A DNA stretch of 28,234 nucleotides from Tieghemiomyces parasiticus (GCA_027575765.1 JANBPT010000619.1:1-28234); one strand, 5' to 3'; shown: positions 1-9,990, numbered from the stretch's first letter. Numbers and translations are program-made. Notes: generated by a model not told the origin, from the sequence alone.

Positions 1-323
1 TGCTTGACAAACTCGATCCCATCCTCCGTCTTCTTCCAGAACTTGAGGTGGCCGTCCACCGACGTGGTCATGATAAAACCCGTGTTCGACACCGTTGTGT
101 AGTTTAGGATGTCCCGGTGCATGTAGCTGCGCTCGTACATGTCGGCCGAGGGCAGGGTTGCGAGGTATAGGCGCTCATGCGGCAAGACGCGGCGCTTCTT
201 TGCCGGTGGCGCATCGGCCGGCGGGGGCAGGGGCCCGACCATGCCGTCGTCACTGTCACTGTCCGAGGTGGCCGGCAGTGGAGAAGCGGCGACCCGCTTG
301 GAGGTTTCGTCGTCACTGGCCAT
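1..323 (-). CDS. PPWD1: PPWD1-type cyclophilin with WD40 repeats, N-terminal part only
   Basis: Only the first 107 residues are in the window; the gene runs off the left edge. PPWD1 (plant CYP71 type) is a nuclear protein with an N-terminal WD40 propeller and a C-terminal peptidyl-prolyl isomerase domain, and it is found in spliceosomal complexes. Seen here: a Ser/Asp-rich acidic start (TSDSDSDD), a GPLPPP motif, a basic KKRR stretch that could be a nuclear signal, then LPHERLYLATLPSADMYERS and YMHRDILNY, followed by the first WD repeat (FIMTTSVDGHLKFWKK, then GIEFVKH). This order matches PPWD1 closely. The ATG at 321-323 is directly followed by the acidic tract usual for the family. The isomerase domain lies outside the window, so its activity cannot be judged. 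PPIL4, another spliceosomal cyclophilin, lies directly upstream on the same strand. Confidence 0.9.
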   Translation of the reverse strand, partial: MASDDETSKRVAASPLPATSDSDSDDGMVGPLPPPADAPPAKKRRVLPHERLYLATLPSADMYERSYMHRDILNYTTVSNTGFIMTTSVDGHLKFWKKTEDGIEFVK

Positions 324-772
324 TAGGAATCAGGATGGGGGATGTCGGCAAGAGAACTGGGTACTCGTAGGTCAGGAGTAGTGAAGCGAGAAGAAAACGT
401 GTAGATGGACCAATAATGTGAAATGCTGGAATGGTCGCAGGGAGGCTGATGTGGGTAGCCAAGTCGAATCAGCGCTGCTTCCGTGCTAGTGGCGGAGTAA
501 CGATGTACCGAGAGGAGCGGCACGGATCTATGCTCTACGTGTTGGCCAACTGGGCTTGTTAGTAATGCGCGCCGTACTGTGCTGTGTTGTCCAGCTACAA
601 TGTGGTCGACTCTCGTTCACCGATGGGAAACAAGGAGAGAGAGGGCAGTGTTTTGCAACTTGGCTTACACTCCCGCCTATCTCCACAGCAAACATTTTAT
701 TCATATACTTCAAAAATTTAACAACTGGCCAGGCTTTAATATGAACGGGATGCTACCTCCCCAACGATCTAA
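324..772. other. intergenic region between PPIL4 and PPWD1
   Basis: About 450 bp between the PPIL4 stop codon and the PPWD1 start, both on the minus strand. It must hold the PPIL4 3' UTR and the PPWD1 promoter. Apart from the poly(A) signal near 696-701 I see no clear TATA box and no open frame with an ATG that resembles a protein. Confidence 0.6.
696..701 (-). terminator. poly(A) signal AATAAA of PPIL4
   Basis: The plus strand reads TTTATT, giving AATAAA on the minus strand about 72 bp past the PPIL4 stop codon. The spacing is normal for a fungal 3' UTR. Confidence 0.5.
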
Positions 773-2275
773 CTACTGCCGGTCTCGCCTGCGGTCCTGC
801 CGATGATCAAGGCTACGACGGTACCGCTCCCGACTCGGCGAACGCTGGTCACGCCGGTCCCTAGGAACCGGGTAGCGTTCCCGCGAGCCATTCTGGCGAC
901 TTCGGGGGCTACCCCGGCGGTCAAATCTACCGTCACGGTTCCGGGCGCGGTCTGATTGCCTCTCAATGCGGCGTGAGCGACCTGGAGAGCGTGACCGGGA
1001 AAGTGGCCGGGGGGATGGACGACGGCTGGCACGATGACGACGAGACCCAGGGCTAGGACTTCGTGCCGACCGTTTCGGTGATAAAGCATCCCGACTTCGC
1101 GACGAGGACTGCTTACTCCGCAGACCCTGATGACCGCCTCCGCGTCGCCCAGCTTGCCGCACCTGGCCATCCACCCATTGTCCGTGCAACTTAGACACGG
1201 ACTGCGAGAAATCGACGCGGATTCGGCGGTCGTCAATGAGCACGCTATCCATTTTAAAATAGGCGCGTTCGCAGTCTGCCCGCTCAGCAAACTCGATAAA
1301 GGCGTACCCGAGTGAATCGTTAGTCTTGCGGTCGCGGATGACCTGACAGCTGATAATTTGGCCGAATCGCGAGAAGATTAGTTCCAGATCCTCGTCCGTG
1401 GTAACCGGGTTCAGTTTGCAGACAAATAGCACATTTTCCGGAGGCCGGATCTCGGCGAACGGGAGATCACCAATCATTTCCAGGGTCAGCGCCTGGGCTT
1501 CAGCCTCCCTGGCCTGGCGCATCCGTGTGGCTTCGGCCTCTCGGAGGGCCTTATCAGCGGCAGCGTCATCGCTGTGGCCTGGGGTACCTTCCTCGCGGAG
1601 TTCACTATCGAGTAGTCGCATGGAGGCCAGCTGCCGTGCGGTGGGCAGCGGCGATCGGTCGGGCATGGGCAATCCCGGCGGGTCTGGGTAGGGGTCGTCC
1701 AAGACGATGGTGTGTAGGATCCGCAGGTCGCGAAAAGGCCGGCCCTCGGCGTCACACGGCGCGCTATTGATCTGTTCCAGTACATCGAGGCCTTCTACAA
1801 CCTGACCAAACACGGAGTACTTGCCGTCCAGGTACGTAAGATCAGGTCCTGTGGTGATAAAAAATTGACTACCGCAGGGTGGACCGCCATGGAGTTGGTC
1901 TCCACCACCATCCCCTTGCGGACCCGTAGTCAGGGACCAGTCGATATCAGCTACCGTCACGTCTTCCCCAGGTTTCGCTGCCAGGGCCATCGCCACTGTC
2001 CCCACTGCCCGATGCTTGAGTCGCGGATGAACCTCGGCGGGGAAATAACGGTTTGCGGAGCCCCGAATGAGCCCCCACACTGACTCACCGCCGCTTCCGG
2101 TCCCCGTTGGGTCGCCAGTCTGAATCACAAAGTTCTTTTGGACGTGGTGGAAAGGCGCAAAGTTATAGTACTTGACTTTACACAGCTTAAGGAAGTTGAG
2201 ACTAGTTCGGGGGCATTCAGCCAGATGTAAGTCTATGACCAGGTCGCCCAGCGTGGTTTCGATGAGGACGCTCAT
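773..2275 (-). CDS. PPIL4: PPIL4/Cyp6-type cyclophilin with RRM domain and RS-rich tail
   Basis: A 500-residue single-exon protein; human PPIL4 is of similar size (492). This nuclear family joins a cyclophilin domain to an RNA-recognition motif and associates with the spliceosome. Residues 1-190 are the cyclophilin domain, starting [16 protein letters not shown] and ending near [16 protein letters not shown] charged linker (about 215-265) precedes [20 protein letters not shown], the near-invariant family junction. The RRM has RNP2 LFVCKL (283-288) and RNP1 LGYAFIEF (322-329). The tail from about 385 is rich in RS, RD and SP pairs. I chose the ATG at 2273-2275, not the upstream extension to 2434, because family members begin exactly at this [12 protein letters not shown] sequence. 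The residue equivalent to catalytic Arg55 of cyclophilin A is His44, and the Trp121 equivalent is Tyr148. Roughly 30 extra residues (about 99-133) sit before GSQFFITT. The frame is open through them, so I read an insertion, not an intron. Confidence 0.95.
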   Translation of the reverse strand: MSVLIETTLGDLVIDLHLAECPRTSLNFLKLCKVKYYNFAPFHHVQKNFVIQTGDPTGTGSGGESVWGLIRGSANRYFPAEVHPRLKHRAVGTVAMALAAKPGEDVTVADIDWSLTTGPQGDGGGDQLHGGPPCGSQFFITTGPDLTYLDGKYSVFGQVVEGLDVLEQINSAPCDAEGRPFRDLRILHTIVLDDPYPDPPGLPMPDRSPLPTARQLASMRLLDSELREEGTPGHSDDAAADKALREAEATRMRQAREAEAQALTLEMIGDLPFAEIRPPENVLFVCKLNPVTTDEDLELIFSRFGQIISCQVIRDRKTNDSLGYAFIEFAERADCERAYFKMDSVLIDDRRIRVDFSQSVSKLHGQWVDGQVRQAGRRGGGHQGLRSKQSSSRSRDALSPKRSARSPSPGSRRHRASRRPSPRPLSRSRSPGRSRRIERQSDRARNRDGRFDRRGSPRSRQNGSRERYPVPRDRRDQRSPSRERYRRSLDHRQDRRRDRQ

Positions 2276-3656
2276 GGCGACCAGAGCTCCAAGTAGCGTA
2301 AGGAATGGGGGAGATGGAAGAAATGGGTTTGCAAGGGTCAATATGATGTGGTGAAATGCAAGCTGGTGGAAACCATGCCGGTAACCACCGTAAGCCAGTC
2401 TGACGCAGTTACTATTACATTGCCGACATCTCAAACAAGCACCCTGGCTGTAATATCAGTGGTTATTCCCCACGAGCAGACAGAGGACAGTACCGTTCAA
2501 AAATCACGTGGTTACTAGAAAAAAAGCCAGAGCACTCCACGCATTGAAACTACTGTACCTCGTGGTAAGCAGCTAACCGGTAGGGTCGATATGAATCAAA
2601 TGAAACAGAGGATTAGTACGAGTTGAATATACTGTAACCGATACGAACTCAATAATCCTCAATGTGAAGGGTAGAAAAACGAAAAAGTAAGGGGTCATTC
2701 GTAAAATAATGAACAATAGATCTGCAACGCCAAACTTTTAACAGACTGCGATCAACCACAGTCGTCCAAAAGTAGATGTGGTGGATAAGAGCCGGCCTCA
2801 CCGACAACAAGGGGTAGGAAGAACCGGGACGGGGAAAGGTGAAAGTATAGAGACTACTTCGTGACAAACTGATGAATTGAGACCTACCTCTACCACCTAT
2901 TTGATCAACGACCAGCCTAATGATGAACAGCGTCGGAGCCGAAGTCGAATGACAGCGACCGCTGTAGTCAAGATTGACAAAAAAGACGAAGTTTTAGGGA
3001 TGAATGAATGTCAATTTAGGTCCCGTCGCGACGAGAAAAGGACAAGATTACGCACCCTAAATGTGGGAAGGAAGAAGGGGGTGAGGACTGCAAGAACCGA
3101 AACGGTGCTGTAGTTGAAAACGGAGACAGTGTGACTCTGTCCACCAACAGGAGCACAGTGAAGCTCTAAGCTCATTTGACGTCGCTCGGCGATCAAGTTC
3201 ACCCCTGTCCCTTCGGCACTCATTCTGGCTGGCTCCATTGCTGATCTATCACCCATCCAGTTCATATGGTGTGAAACGCACCGATATTATGCAGTTAAAA
3301 TTTATTTCCTTGATGGCCCGGAGGATAGTAGTACAGGGGGACTAGCCCCCCATTCCTAGCATCCCGCGATATAGACCACCGCATGTGCAACTCATTAAAA
3401 GACCCCAGACGGGTGGAATGGATAGATGGGGTCGGGGTAAGCGCTAGCGCCTACTGTTAAAAACGAACTAAAACTAAAGTAAACCCAGAATGAAAAGTAG
3501 GGATCACGTAGAACGCATTTGAATCAATACTAAGAGTAAGAGGGCATTTAAAAAAATAGCGCGGTCGGAGGGGGGTGGTGGACAGCGAGCCATCGTAACT
3601 TTGGCTAATCTAACACACCTAGCAAATCACTCTTCTTCCATCAAAGATCAACCTGA
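2276..3656. other. non-coding interval: PPIL4 promoter and 3' flank of the repeat protein gene
   Basis: About 1.4 kb, AT-richer than the flanking genes, between the PPIL4 start and the stop of the repeat protein gene (both minus). Small open frames here lack protein-like composition or an ATG. The only notable site is the CACGTG box at 2505-2510, about 230 bp upstream of PPIL4. Confidence 0.55.
2500..2511 (+). promoter_or_regulatory. E-box-like AAAATCACGTGG upstream of PPIL4
   Basis: A CACGTG core (2505-2510) inside AAAAATCACGTGG, about 230 bp upstream of the PPIL4 ATG. The same 13 bases recur between the PPR-like and UBE3D genes. CACGTG is the site of bHLH factors such as Cbf1 in fungi; binding here is inference. 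Confidence 0.35.
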
Positions 3657-5384
3657 TTACAGGCGGTAGATGGGGTGGGAGCGACGCTGGTTGGGCACGA
3701 AGTAGGTGTAGCCAGAGCTGGTGGTAGGCGTGGGTTCGGTCTCGACAGGGGTGGTAGAGTCAACATCGCTGGAGGAGGGGACAGGGGTCACCTCGGTGTT
3801 CTCGACGGGGGTGGTCAAGGACTCCTCGCAAGGGGTGGTGGCAGAGTCGCTGGGGACGGGGGTCACCTCAGTGTTCTCGACGGGGGTGGTGCTGACCGAC
3901 TCGCTAGGGGCGGGGGTGACCTCGGTGTTCTCGACGGGGGTGGTCGAGGACTCTTCGCAAGGGGTGGTGGCAGAGTCGCTGGGGACGGGGGTCACCTCGG
4001 TGTTCTCAACGGGGGTGGTAGTGGTGTCAACGGGGACAGACACGCTGTAACCAGGGGTGGTGGTGGGAACGGGAGTCACGTCGGTGTTCTCGACGGGAGT
4101 GGTCTCGACGGGGACGCTAGGGGCGGGGGTGACGTCGGTGTTCTCGACGGGAGTGGTAGTGGGCTCCTCCTCGCAGTCAGTCTCGGTCTCCTCGGGGGTG
4201 GTCGAGGGAGCGGGAGTCACGTCAGTGTTCTCGACGGGAGTGGTCTCGACGGGGACGCTAGGGGCGGGGGTGACGTCGGTGTTCTCGACAGGAGTGGTAG
4301 TGGGCTCCTCCTCGCAGTCAGTCTCGGTCTCCTCGGGGGTGGTCGAGGGAGCGGGAGTCACGTCGGTGTTCTCGACGGGAGTGGTCTCGACGGGGATACT
4401 AGGGGCGGGGGTGTCAACGGGGACAGAAACGCTGTAGCCGGGGGTGGTGGTGGGAACGGGGGTGTTCTCCACGGGAGTGGTCTCGACGACAGGGACGCTG
4501 GGAGCGGGGGTCACGTCGGTGTTCTCGACGGGAGTGGTCTCAACCACAGGAACGCTGGGAGCGGGGGTCACGTCGGTGTTCTCGACGGGGGTGGTCTCGA
4601 CGACAGGGACGCTGGGAGCGGGGGTCACGTCGGTATTCTCGACGGGAGTGGTCTCAACCACAGGGACGCTGGGAGCGGGAGTGACTTCGGTGTTCACAAC
4701 GGGAGTGGTGGGGACCGGGACGGGGCTGCTCTCACCAGGGAGGGTAACACTGAAGGTGGTGGGGATGGGCCCAACAGGGGTGGTACCAGGGGCTTGAGTG
4801 CACTCGCCAGGGGCGGTAACAGTAACAGTGACAGTCACGGCGGGGACCGTGACGGTGACAGGCGTAGGCTCGTCCTCGCAGTCCTCATCCTCCTCCTCGT
4901 CGTCAGTGCAATCTTCATCACCGGTAGGGGTAGGGGCCGGAACATCAGTCGAGGAAGCCGGGTTGCTCGGGGCGGGGGTCACGTCGGTGTTCTCGACAGG
5001 AGTGGTCTCGGCGGGGACGCTGGGGGCGGGGGTCACATCGGTGTTCTCGACGGGGGTGGTCTCGACCACAGGGACGCTGGGAGCGGGGGTCACATCGGTG
5101 TTCTCGACGGGAGTGGTCTCAACCACAGGGACGCTCGGAGCGGGGGTCACATCGGTGTTCTCGACGGGGGTGGTCTGATCCATAGGGACCGACACACTGT
5201 AGCCCGGAGCAGTAGGGGTAGGAGTCACCATGGTGTTTTCAACGGGGGTGGTGGTAGCCGGGGTGTTAGGGTTGACCACGGTGTAGTTGCGCTTGGCCAG
5301 ACGGTGACCACCGTTAGCGGGGGCGGCCAGAGTGGCGGCGGCGCTGATGGGCGCGAGGATCATGAAAGCCTGAGTCAACTTCAT
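3657..5384 (-). CDS. secreted Thr/Pro-rich repeat glycoprotein (wall-type, 18 TTPVENT repeats)
   Basis: A 575-residue protein that I do not match to a named family. The N-terminus is a signal peptide (MKLTQAFMILAPISAAATLA) followed by a propeptide-like stretch ending in LAKR at residues 29-32, a Kex2-type site. The body is a low-complexity array with 18 exact TTPVENT units, usually followed by DVTPAPSVPVVE (19 residues per full unit). It is rich in Thr, Pro, Val and Ser, which suggests heavy O-mannosylation. Interruptions are a Cys-containing Asp/Glu block (GDEDCTDDEEEDEDCEDE), a TVTV tract, two TDCEEE blocks, two TPCEES blocks, three GYSVSVP motifs and a final GYTYFVP. The C-terminus ends NQRRSHPIYRL with no hydrophobic GPI tail, so I expect a secreted or wall-associated protein that is not GPI-anchored. 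The ATG at 5382-5384 starts the signal peptide. Function is inferred from composition only; an adhesin or wall mucin is the likeliest role. Confidence 0.85.
   Translation of the reverse strand: MKLTQAFMILAPISAAATLAAPANGGHRLAKRNYTVVNPNTPATTTPVENTMVTPTPTAPGYSVSVPMDQTTPVENTDVTPAPSVPVVETTPVENTDVTPAPSVPVVETTPVENTDVTPAPSVPAETTPVENTDVTPAPSNPASSTDVPAPTPTGDEDCTDDEEEDEDCEDEPTPVTVTVPAVTVTVTVTAPGECTQAPGTTPVGPIPTTFSVTLPGESSPVPVPTTPVVNTEVTPAPSVPVVETTPVENTDVTPAPSVPVVETTPVENTDVTPAPSVPVVETTPVENTDVTPAPSVPVVETTPVENTPVPTTTPGYSVSVPVDTPAPSIPVETTPVENTDVTPAPSTTPEETETDCEEEPTTTPVENTDVTPAPSVPVETTPVENTDVTPAPSTTPEETETDCEEEPTTTPVENTDVTPAPSVPVETTPVENTDVTPVPTTTPGYSVSVPVDTTTTPVENTEVTPVPSDSATTPCEESSTTPVENTEVTPAPSESVSTTPVENTEVTPVPSDSATTPCEESLTTPVENTEVTPVPSSSDVDSTTPVETEPTPTTSSGYTYFVPNQRRSHPIYRL
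3730..5250 (-). repeat. in-frame tandem minisatellite coding for TTPVENT units
   Basis: Nearly all of the coding sequence is made of related units of about 45-57 bp. The clearest run, about 4440-4690, has 57-bp copies differing at a few third positions. A 141-bp block starting near 4161 is repeated from 4302 with few changes, encoding TDCEEE plus two TTPVENT units. A 129-bp offset links the two TPCEES blocks near 3819 and 3949. All offsets are multiples of three, so copy changes keep the frame. Confidence 0.85.
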
Positions 5385-5940
5385 TGTGAATTAAAGATAG
5401 TTGTGATGGAATAGAAAGTGGGAGGCGAAAAATATCGTAAGGATAGACCTGTTGGATCAATAATGTGATTATCCTATGTCATAAAATTCCGTAATATTGA
5501 CTGGGACGTTTTGCGTTGAAGAAATCAAGCGGTAGAGGCAGGATTAGAGTAGTGAGAGCGGGAAGTGAGGTAAGGTGGACCAAGCTGAGCTCTATCAAAG
5601 AGAAGAATGGAACCAACGCTGACGTTCAGTCAAGATTAGGGAGAGGGTAGGGTAAAAAGGAAGTGGGAAGAGTGAAGTTAACTGCTGGTCTGGAATATTG
5701 GGGCAGGACGGCCGGGGGTTTATATATTTTGCGGGATTGCTGGGTTGGTGCTGGAAGGGAAGCGGAAGGAAGCGCTGGCGTACATCCTCTAGGCGCAGAG
5801 CGATGGGGAGAAGAGGGGGGGCACTGAAATTAGGCGCTGGGTCCGATAAGCGTGGGGACCGGCAGACGTAAGGGAAAGGAGGGAGGAAGTGACCTTCCGA
5901 CGACAAAGGATAGGCGCGGGGGGTGAAAGCGCTGGCCACT
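5385..5940 (-). promoter_or_regulatory. promoter and long leader of the repeat protein gene
   Basis: Read on the minus strand, a TATA box (5719-5730) is followed after about 45 bp by a pyrimidine-rich tract (about 5630-5680), then a leader of roughly 270 bp ending ATCTTTAATTCACA before the ATG. TATA, then a CT-rich tract, then an A-rich start context is typical of strongly expressed fungal genes. A 5' UTR intron is possible; I found no convincing splice pair. Confidence 0.45.
5719..5730 (-). promoter_or_regulatory. TATA box of the repeat protein gene
   Basis: AAAATATATAAA on the minus strand in otherwise GC-rich sequence, 335 bp upstream of the ATG at 5384. Confidence 0.5.
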
Positions 5941-8900
5941 ACTTCGCGGCCGCTGGTCCATCATCCAACGGCCGATATCCCCCGTTCACAGCGCGGGGCC
6001 TTAATTGGTCCGGGTGGCCTTAAGGCCCACTACCTTGAGGGGGTGCCCCGGCCAATAAAGGCCTGGGACCTCTCGTTTCGCAGCCGCCCTCTTTTTCAAG
6101 ACGCCCGCCAGGCTATTCAGTGGATCAGAAACGGGGGGTAGCGGCATCCCCGGCCGTAGCCCACCCCGCCCCCTAGTATCTCGTCTGTATATTAGTGTGC
6201 CGGCTATTTTCGGACAATGGCCTGGGGTTGGCTCATTAGTGAGGATGGGTTTGGCGAAGAGAGAAAATGAATGGAAGCGGGGCAAGGAAGGAGAGGAGCG
6301 GATGGCTATGCGTGTCGTTCTGAAGGATGCGCAGTGATCGTCGTGATGTTCGGTGCCGCCAGTCAAGCCGCCAAGGAAGGCGAAACGGGAGAAAGCGAGA
6401 GAGGTGATGAACACGATGCCCTTTATTAGTGGGACTGGTGGCGCTACTCCAGTTGCCTAGCGCTACGAGCCACATTTGGGACGTGCGTGCTTTTACAATC
6501 CTCGGGCAGTTTGAACCCCCCGGTTACGGAAACCTACGACCGTCAACTTGACCGCCGCTCCCCGTCCTGATTCCCGCACGTGTTTAGCTGGTCGCTTCAG
6601 CCCAGCGATTAATAATATCGGACTCCGCCATGGCGTGGCAAGGATTTTGGATCTAGATGGTAAGCTCCAGTGCCGTAAGGTGGCTAGCTACTGGGCCGGG
6701 CTAGCTAGTGGGATGTAGGACAGCCGCGATTGTATTATCCAATTCGTACCACATATTTACTAAATACTGGTGGCACCAAAGTGCCCTCACTGGAACTCGG
6801 ACGTACCGCAATCCACCCAACCGGAGTCACCGTCGAGTCCTATCAGTCTCGCACCCACCGCTCTTACGAGACTCGCTCCTCAGCACTGTTACACTACGGT
6901 AGGCATGGAGTTCTTTGTTTTTTTGGGGGGAAGGTTGACTAAGCCCGTCAGGGGGAACGGAAACATCAGATAGAGCTAGGGCCAGTACCCGGTCGTTATG
7001 CACAACGATACAATGCGACTCGCCTGCAGAAAGGATATAGGCATGAATAGGATTCAGTGGCAGGCTTTGAGCTGACCGCCCGCCGCATGCGACATTAGTT
7101 CACGGCTTAGTCCGACTTAGTAGATTGGCGTCAATTTGGCTTATACTAGGTTGGGTGCGGCCGAACTCCGCCTCTTTAGGCCCACCCTAGCTCGTTTATG
7201 GCCCCAATGTGGGCGCCGCTATCCCCGGCCAGTTGGTTTCTCCCGACCCCTCCTCCATTACCGTGCCGTCGAATAATATTACTACGCGATCCCCGACGAA
7301 TGTGTGGTAACAACCCAGTCCTGGTGTACTAGGTATTTAGCGGACGGAGAGTATTTTCCAGCAAGATTGTCGATAAGGTTTGAGATGTGAGAGGAGGAAG
7401 ATGACGGTAGACGTTCGGCCGTCAAGACGAGTGGTAATGATGGCAGAGTAAGAACTAGACAAACTATGCGTCCCAGAAGCTCCCCCGGGGTGGGGTCAGC
7501 CACTGTGAGTGGGTGAGGGGGTCGTGGAATACCGTATTAGGTAAATACCTAGTTCCGGTGCTAAACGTCCTACATCATTATTCACCACGACACGGTTAGG
7601 AACTCACATCGGCAAGCGTAAATCCACCTGCTTACCACTACCACCATTATCTTGACATCAAACGACGGGGCTTGTCTGACCAGCTGGCCGGTAGCCCAAT
7701 TCAATCGCTATTTTTAACGCGACGAACCTTGGCATTGTGTAATGTCGAGTCTAGCGCTTCGTCGTTGGTCTACCTCGCCGGGCTGTGACGCTTTCGTTTT
7801 TACCCCTCTCTTTCTTATTTTACCCAGACTCCGCCGCCGTTATTCACCCTCTCTCGGTCGCTGGTACCCTCTGGCAGGCTTATTCACCCGCTAGCCCTTG
7901 CCTGTGGCGACAATCTTGCAGCAGCCGATCCTACGAGTACACTTGAAGGGAGGGGGGGTGGGAGATAAATGTGTTCGATACGAACTATTGGCCGGTGAAT
8001 AATTGCAAGCCCGCTGCGATCGTCGTCCATGTTTCCCGTTCTCTCCCGCTTTGCTTCCCCTTTCCTGCGTATTAACCCGCCCACCACTTGCTTATTGTCC
8101 ACATGGAATAGTGATCTCTCGCCCATTATTTTTTGCCCCTATAATTTCCCGTCAGCTGTCCGCTCCCGCCGAACTACTGCATAACACAAATAAAATGGGC
8201 TACTACAACTATGCGCATTTCCCATATTCGACTTGCACTCTTCTCCTTGTCCTAATACTTTCTTTAAGAGGGGGTCTCATTCCTGGCGAAAGCTCATTAG
8301 AGCGGTGCTATCCTTATAATAGTTCCCCTGCAAGGTGCCGTTTGTGACTGCAACAACCCACTTACCATTGTAGTTCCTCCATAAAGTCATCTACTTTTTA
8401 GTTAATCAGATGTGGTAGGCTGTTCGGGGGGATATACCTGTCGATTGTCGTCAGTTTAATTCGCTCCAGGCGTAATCCAATAGCACGCACCATGGAGAAG
8501 GGATCACAAACAGAGCGAGTGTCCATCCCAACAAGCATTCACTTTCCCATTTACCATCCATAGCATTGTGTGCGATACGATGGCTTCTCTGGACCCGTCA
8601 ACTATGCTAAAATAGTGCCTATTTGTACCTCACTTAACGAAATCAGGAAGGGTGGTTGCTTTACCCAGCGCGGGCAAGGTGTATAGCGATTATAATTCCT
8701 TTCTGACCTAGTGGCCGCAACTCCTCCTCGTTGGGGTATCTCCATCGTGCCGGTGCGTCCCTAGTACCCCATATGCCCCAAATTATCCTCTTTCCACGCG
8801 TACTCGTTCCTGCCTATCCCCGTTGCCGCCCATCCTTGGGCTGGACAGCCCAGCACCGTGAAATACTCCCCAAGGAAGCCGTGTTGTGTAGGATTCCCTT

Positions 8901-9300
8901 CCCAACTCGGCAGACTTTGAAGGGCATTGTCACCCGGAACCTCGGCGCATCCTCTCACAAAATCTCCAATCATGGCGCACGGTATCGGCCATCCGTTGCA
9001 GAATCGAAATTACATAAGTTATTACCCAGCCACGCTTGTTGATTAACAGATGGAAAGAAAAATAGAGCCACTGGCTTTCACTTCGTGGTGACCACAGGTG
9101 GGAAATCACCCCCCCGGCTCCTAAGTAAACAGATACCGCTGAATTACTGATTATCATCACATCACGCTCAAAAGAGTAAACAAAACGTCGCAGGTACTGC
9201 ATAGGTAAGGCCGCGAGGAAAAGAAGAACAGATCCAGTACACCCTACCCCTATTAGCAGTGAAAAAAAGGGGAGCGCCTCGGAATAATATCCTCTGAATC
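5941..9300. other. gene-poor interval, first part
   Basis: No supported gene in about 3.4 kb. A GC-rich section (5940-6200) contains the perfect 12-bp palindrome GGCCTTAAGGCC at 6016-6027. Most open frames here begin with GTG or TTG and have biased composition. A frame at 7282-7503 on the minus strand looks like a signal peptide but begins at GTG. No tRNA, LTR or transposase motif was recognised. Confidence 0.5.
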
Positions 9301-9311
9301 TCGGAGAGGTG

Positions 9312-9990
9312 TGAAGAAGCCAGTACTAAGGTCCCGAGCCGTGCTGGTTATCTTACGAAGGGGCCGGCTTTCGTGGCGACGCACCAGCTAGAATGCGCGA
9401 AATTCCCGGTGCTATGTCGGCCGTTAGACCAGCACAACCCCCTTAAGTCGGCTCGCGAAGTAGGAGAAGGTGTAGGGGAGAGCGACGAAATGACCAAGCC
9501 CTCTAATGACCTAAATGAGTCTGATACGGAAGAAATAAGGGTGAGGGCCAAGACGGTGCACCAGATCAGGACCCGGACCCTCGGGTCCCAAGAGGTTCCT
9601 TTATCCGTTCTCCGCAGTGAGCCGTCGTTGAGCCCCTCAAGTCGCCGTACATCGGCCATACCCCCACTGTGAATTGTTCTGTCGCCTATCTTTCCACACC
9701 CTGACGTTTTTACCGGGGACATTATTGAGCTAGAAGGGAGGTAGAGGAACCTAGTTGACGGTGAAATCATCATGAATCCCGGGACAGGCAACCCGTCCGA
9801 AGTGGTCAAGGCAAACGGCGGTTGAACCGACGCATTCATTCGGTTCATTTGCCGTCGTAACAGCTTCTAGAGGGGCCTGGAGGCATTAAGACCAGGGTAC
9901 TCTAAAGCCACCAACTCCGGCCAAACTGGCCGGGTTTCCTCTTCTGTCAATGTTGCACGTCATACCTGTCGTTACCATTGGGTCTACTAG
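9312..9990 (+). pseudogene. possible degraded coding stretch of unknown origin
   Basis: One plus-strand frame reads through about 220 codons with only five or six stops, the first near 9670. Between the stops it gives protein-like text such as HPDVFTGDIIELEGR and RNLVDGEIIMNPGTGNPSE. The opposite strand carries a 166-codon ATG frame (9348-9848) over the same segment. I recognise no family; a decayed transposon or gene remnant is possible, but chance openness in GC-rich sequence is not excluded. Confidence 0.15.
9919..9935. repeat. inverted repeat CCGGCCA-AAC-TGGCCGG
   Basis: Two perfect 7-base arms with a 3-base loop. No T-run follows and no gene end is nearby. Role unknown. Confidence 0.4.

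Noticed and set aside
2276..2434. An upstream extension of the PPIL4 frame by 53 residues
   Set aside because: The family starts exactly at MSVLIETT; the extension is not protein-like and its first codon can be ignored.
4440..4690. Regular 57-bp repeats that resemble a repeat-spacer array
   Set aside because: They are contiguous coding repeats without unique spacers, in a eukaryotic gene; not a CRISPR array.
3675..5414. A 579-codon plus-strand open frame plus several 100-codon plus-strand frames over the repeat protein gene
   Set aside because: They are antisense shadows of the minus-strand repeats; biased Thr/Pro/Val codons leave all three opposite frames open. The long frame begins at GTG, and the minus-strand product has a signal peptide and ATG.
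6001..6414. A 137-codon minus-strand frame
   Set aside because: Its start is GTG, the composition is that of GC-rich non-coding DNA and no motif is recognised.
7282..7503. A 73-codon minus-strand frame with a signal-peptide-like hydrophobic start
   Set aside because: It begins at GTG with no ATG before the hydrophobic segment, and no poly(A) or promoter signal supports it.
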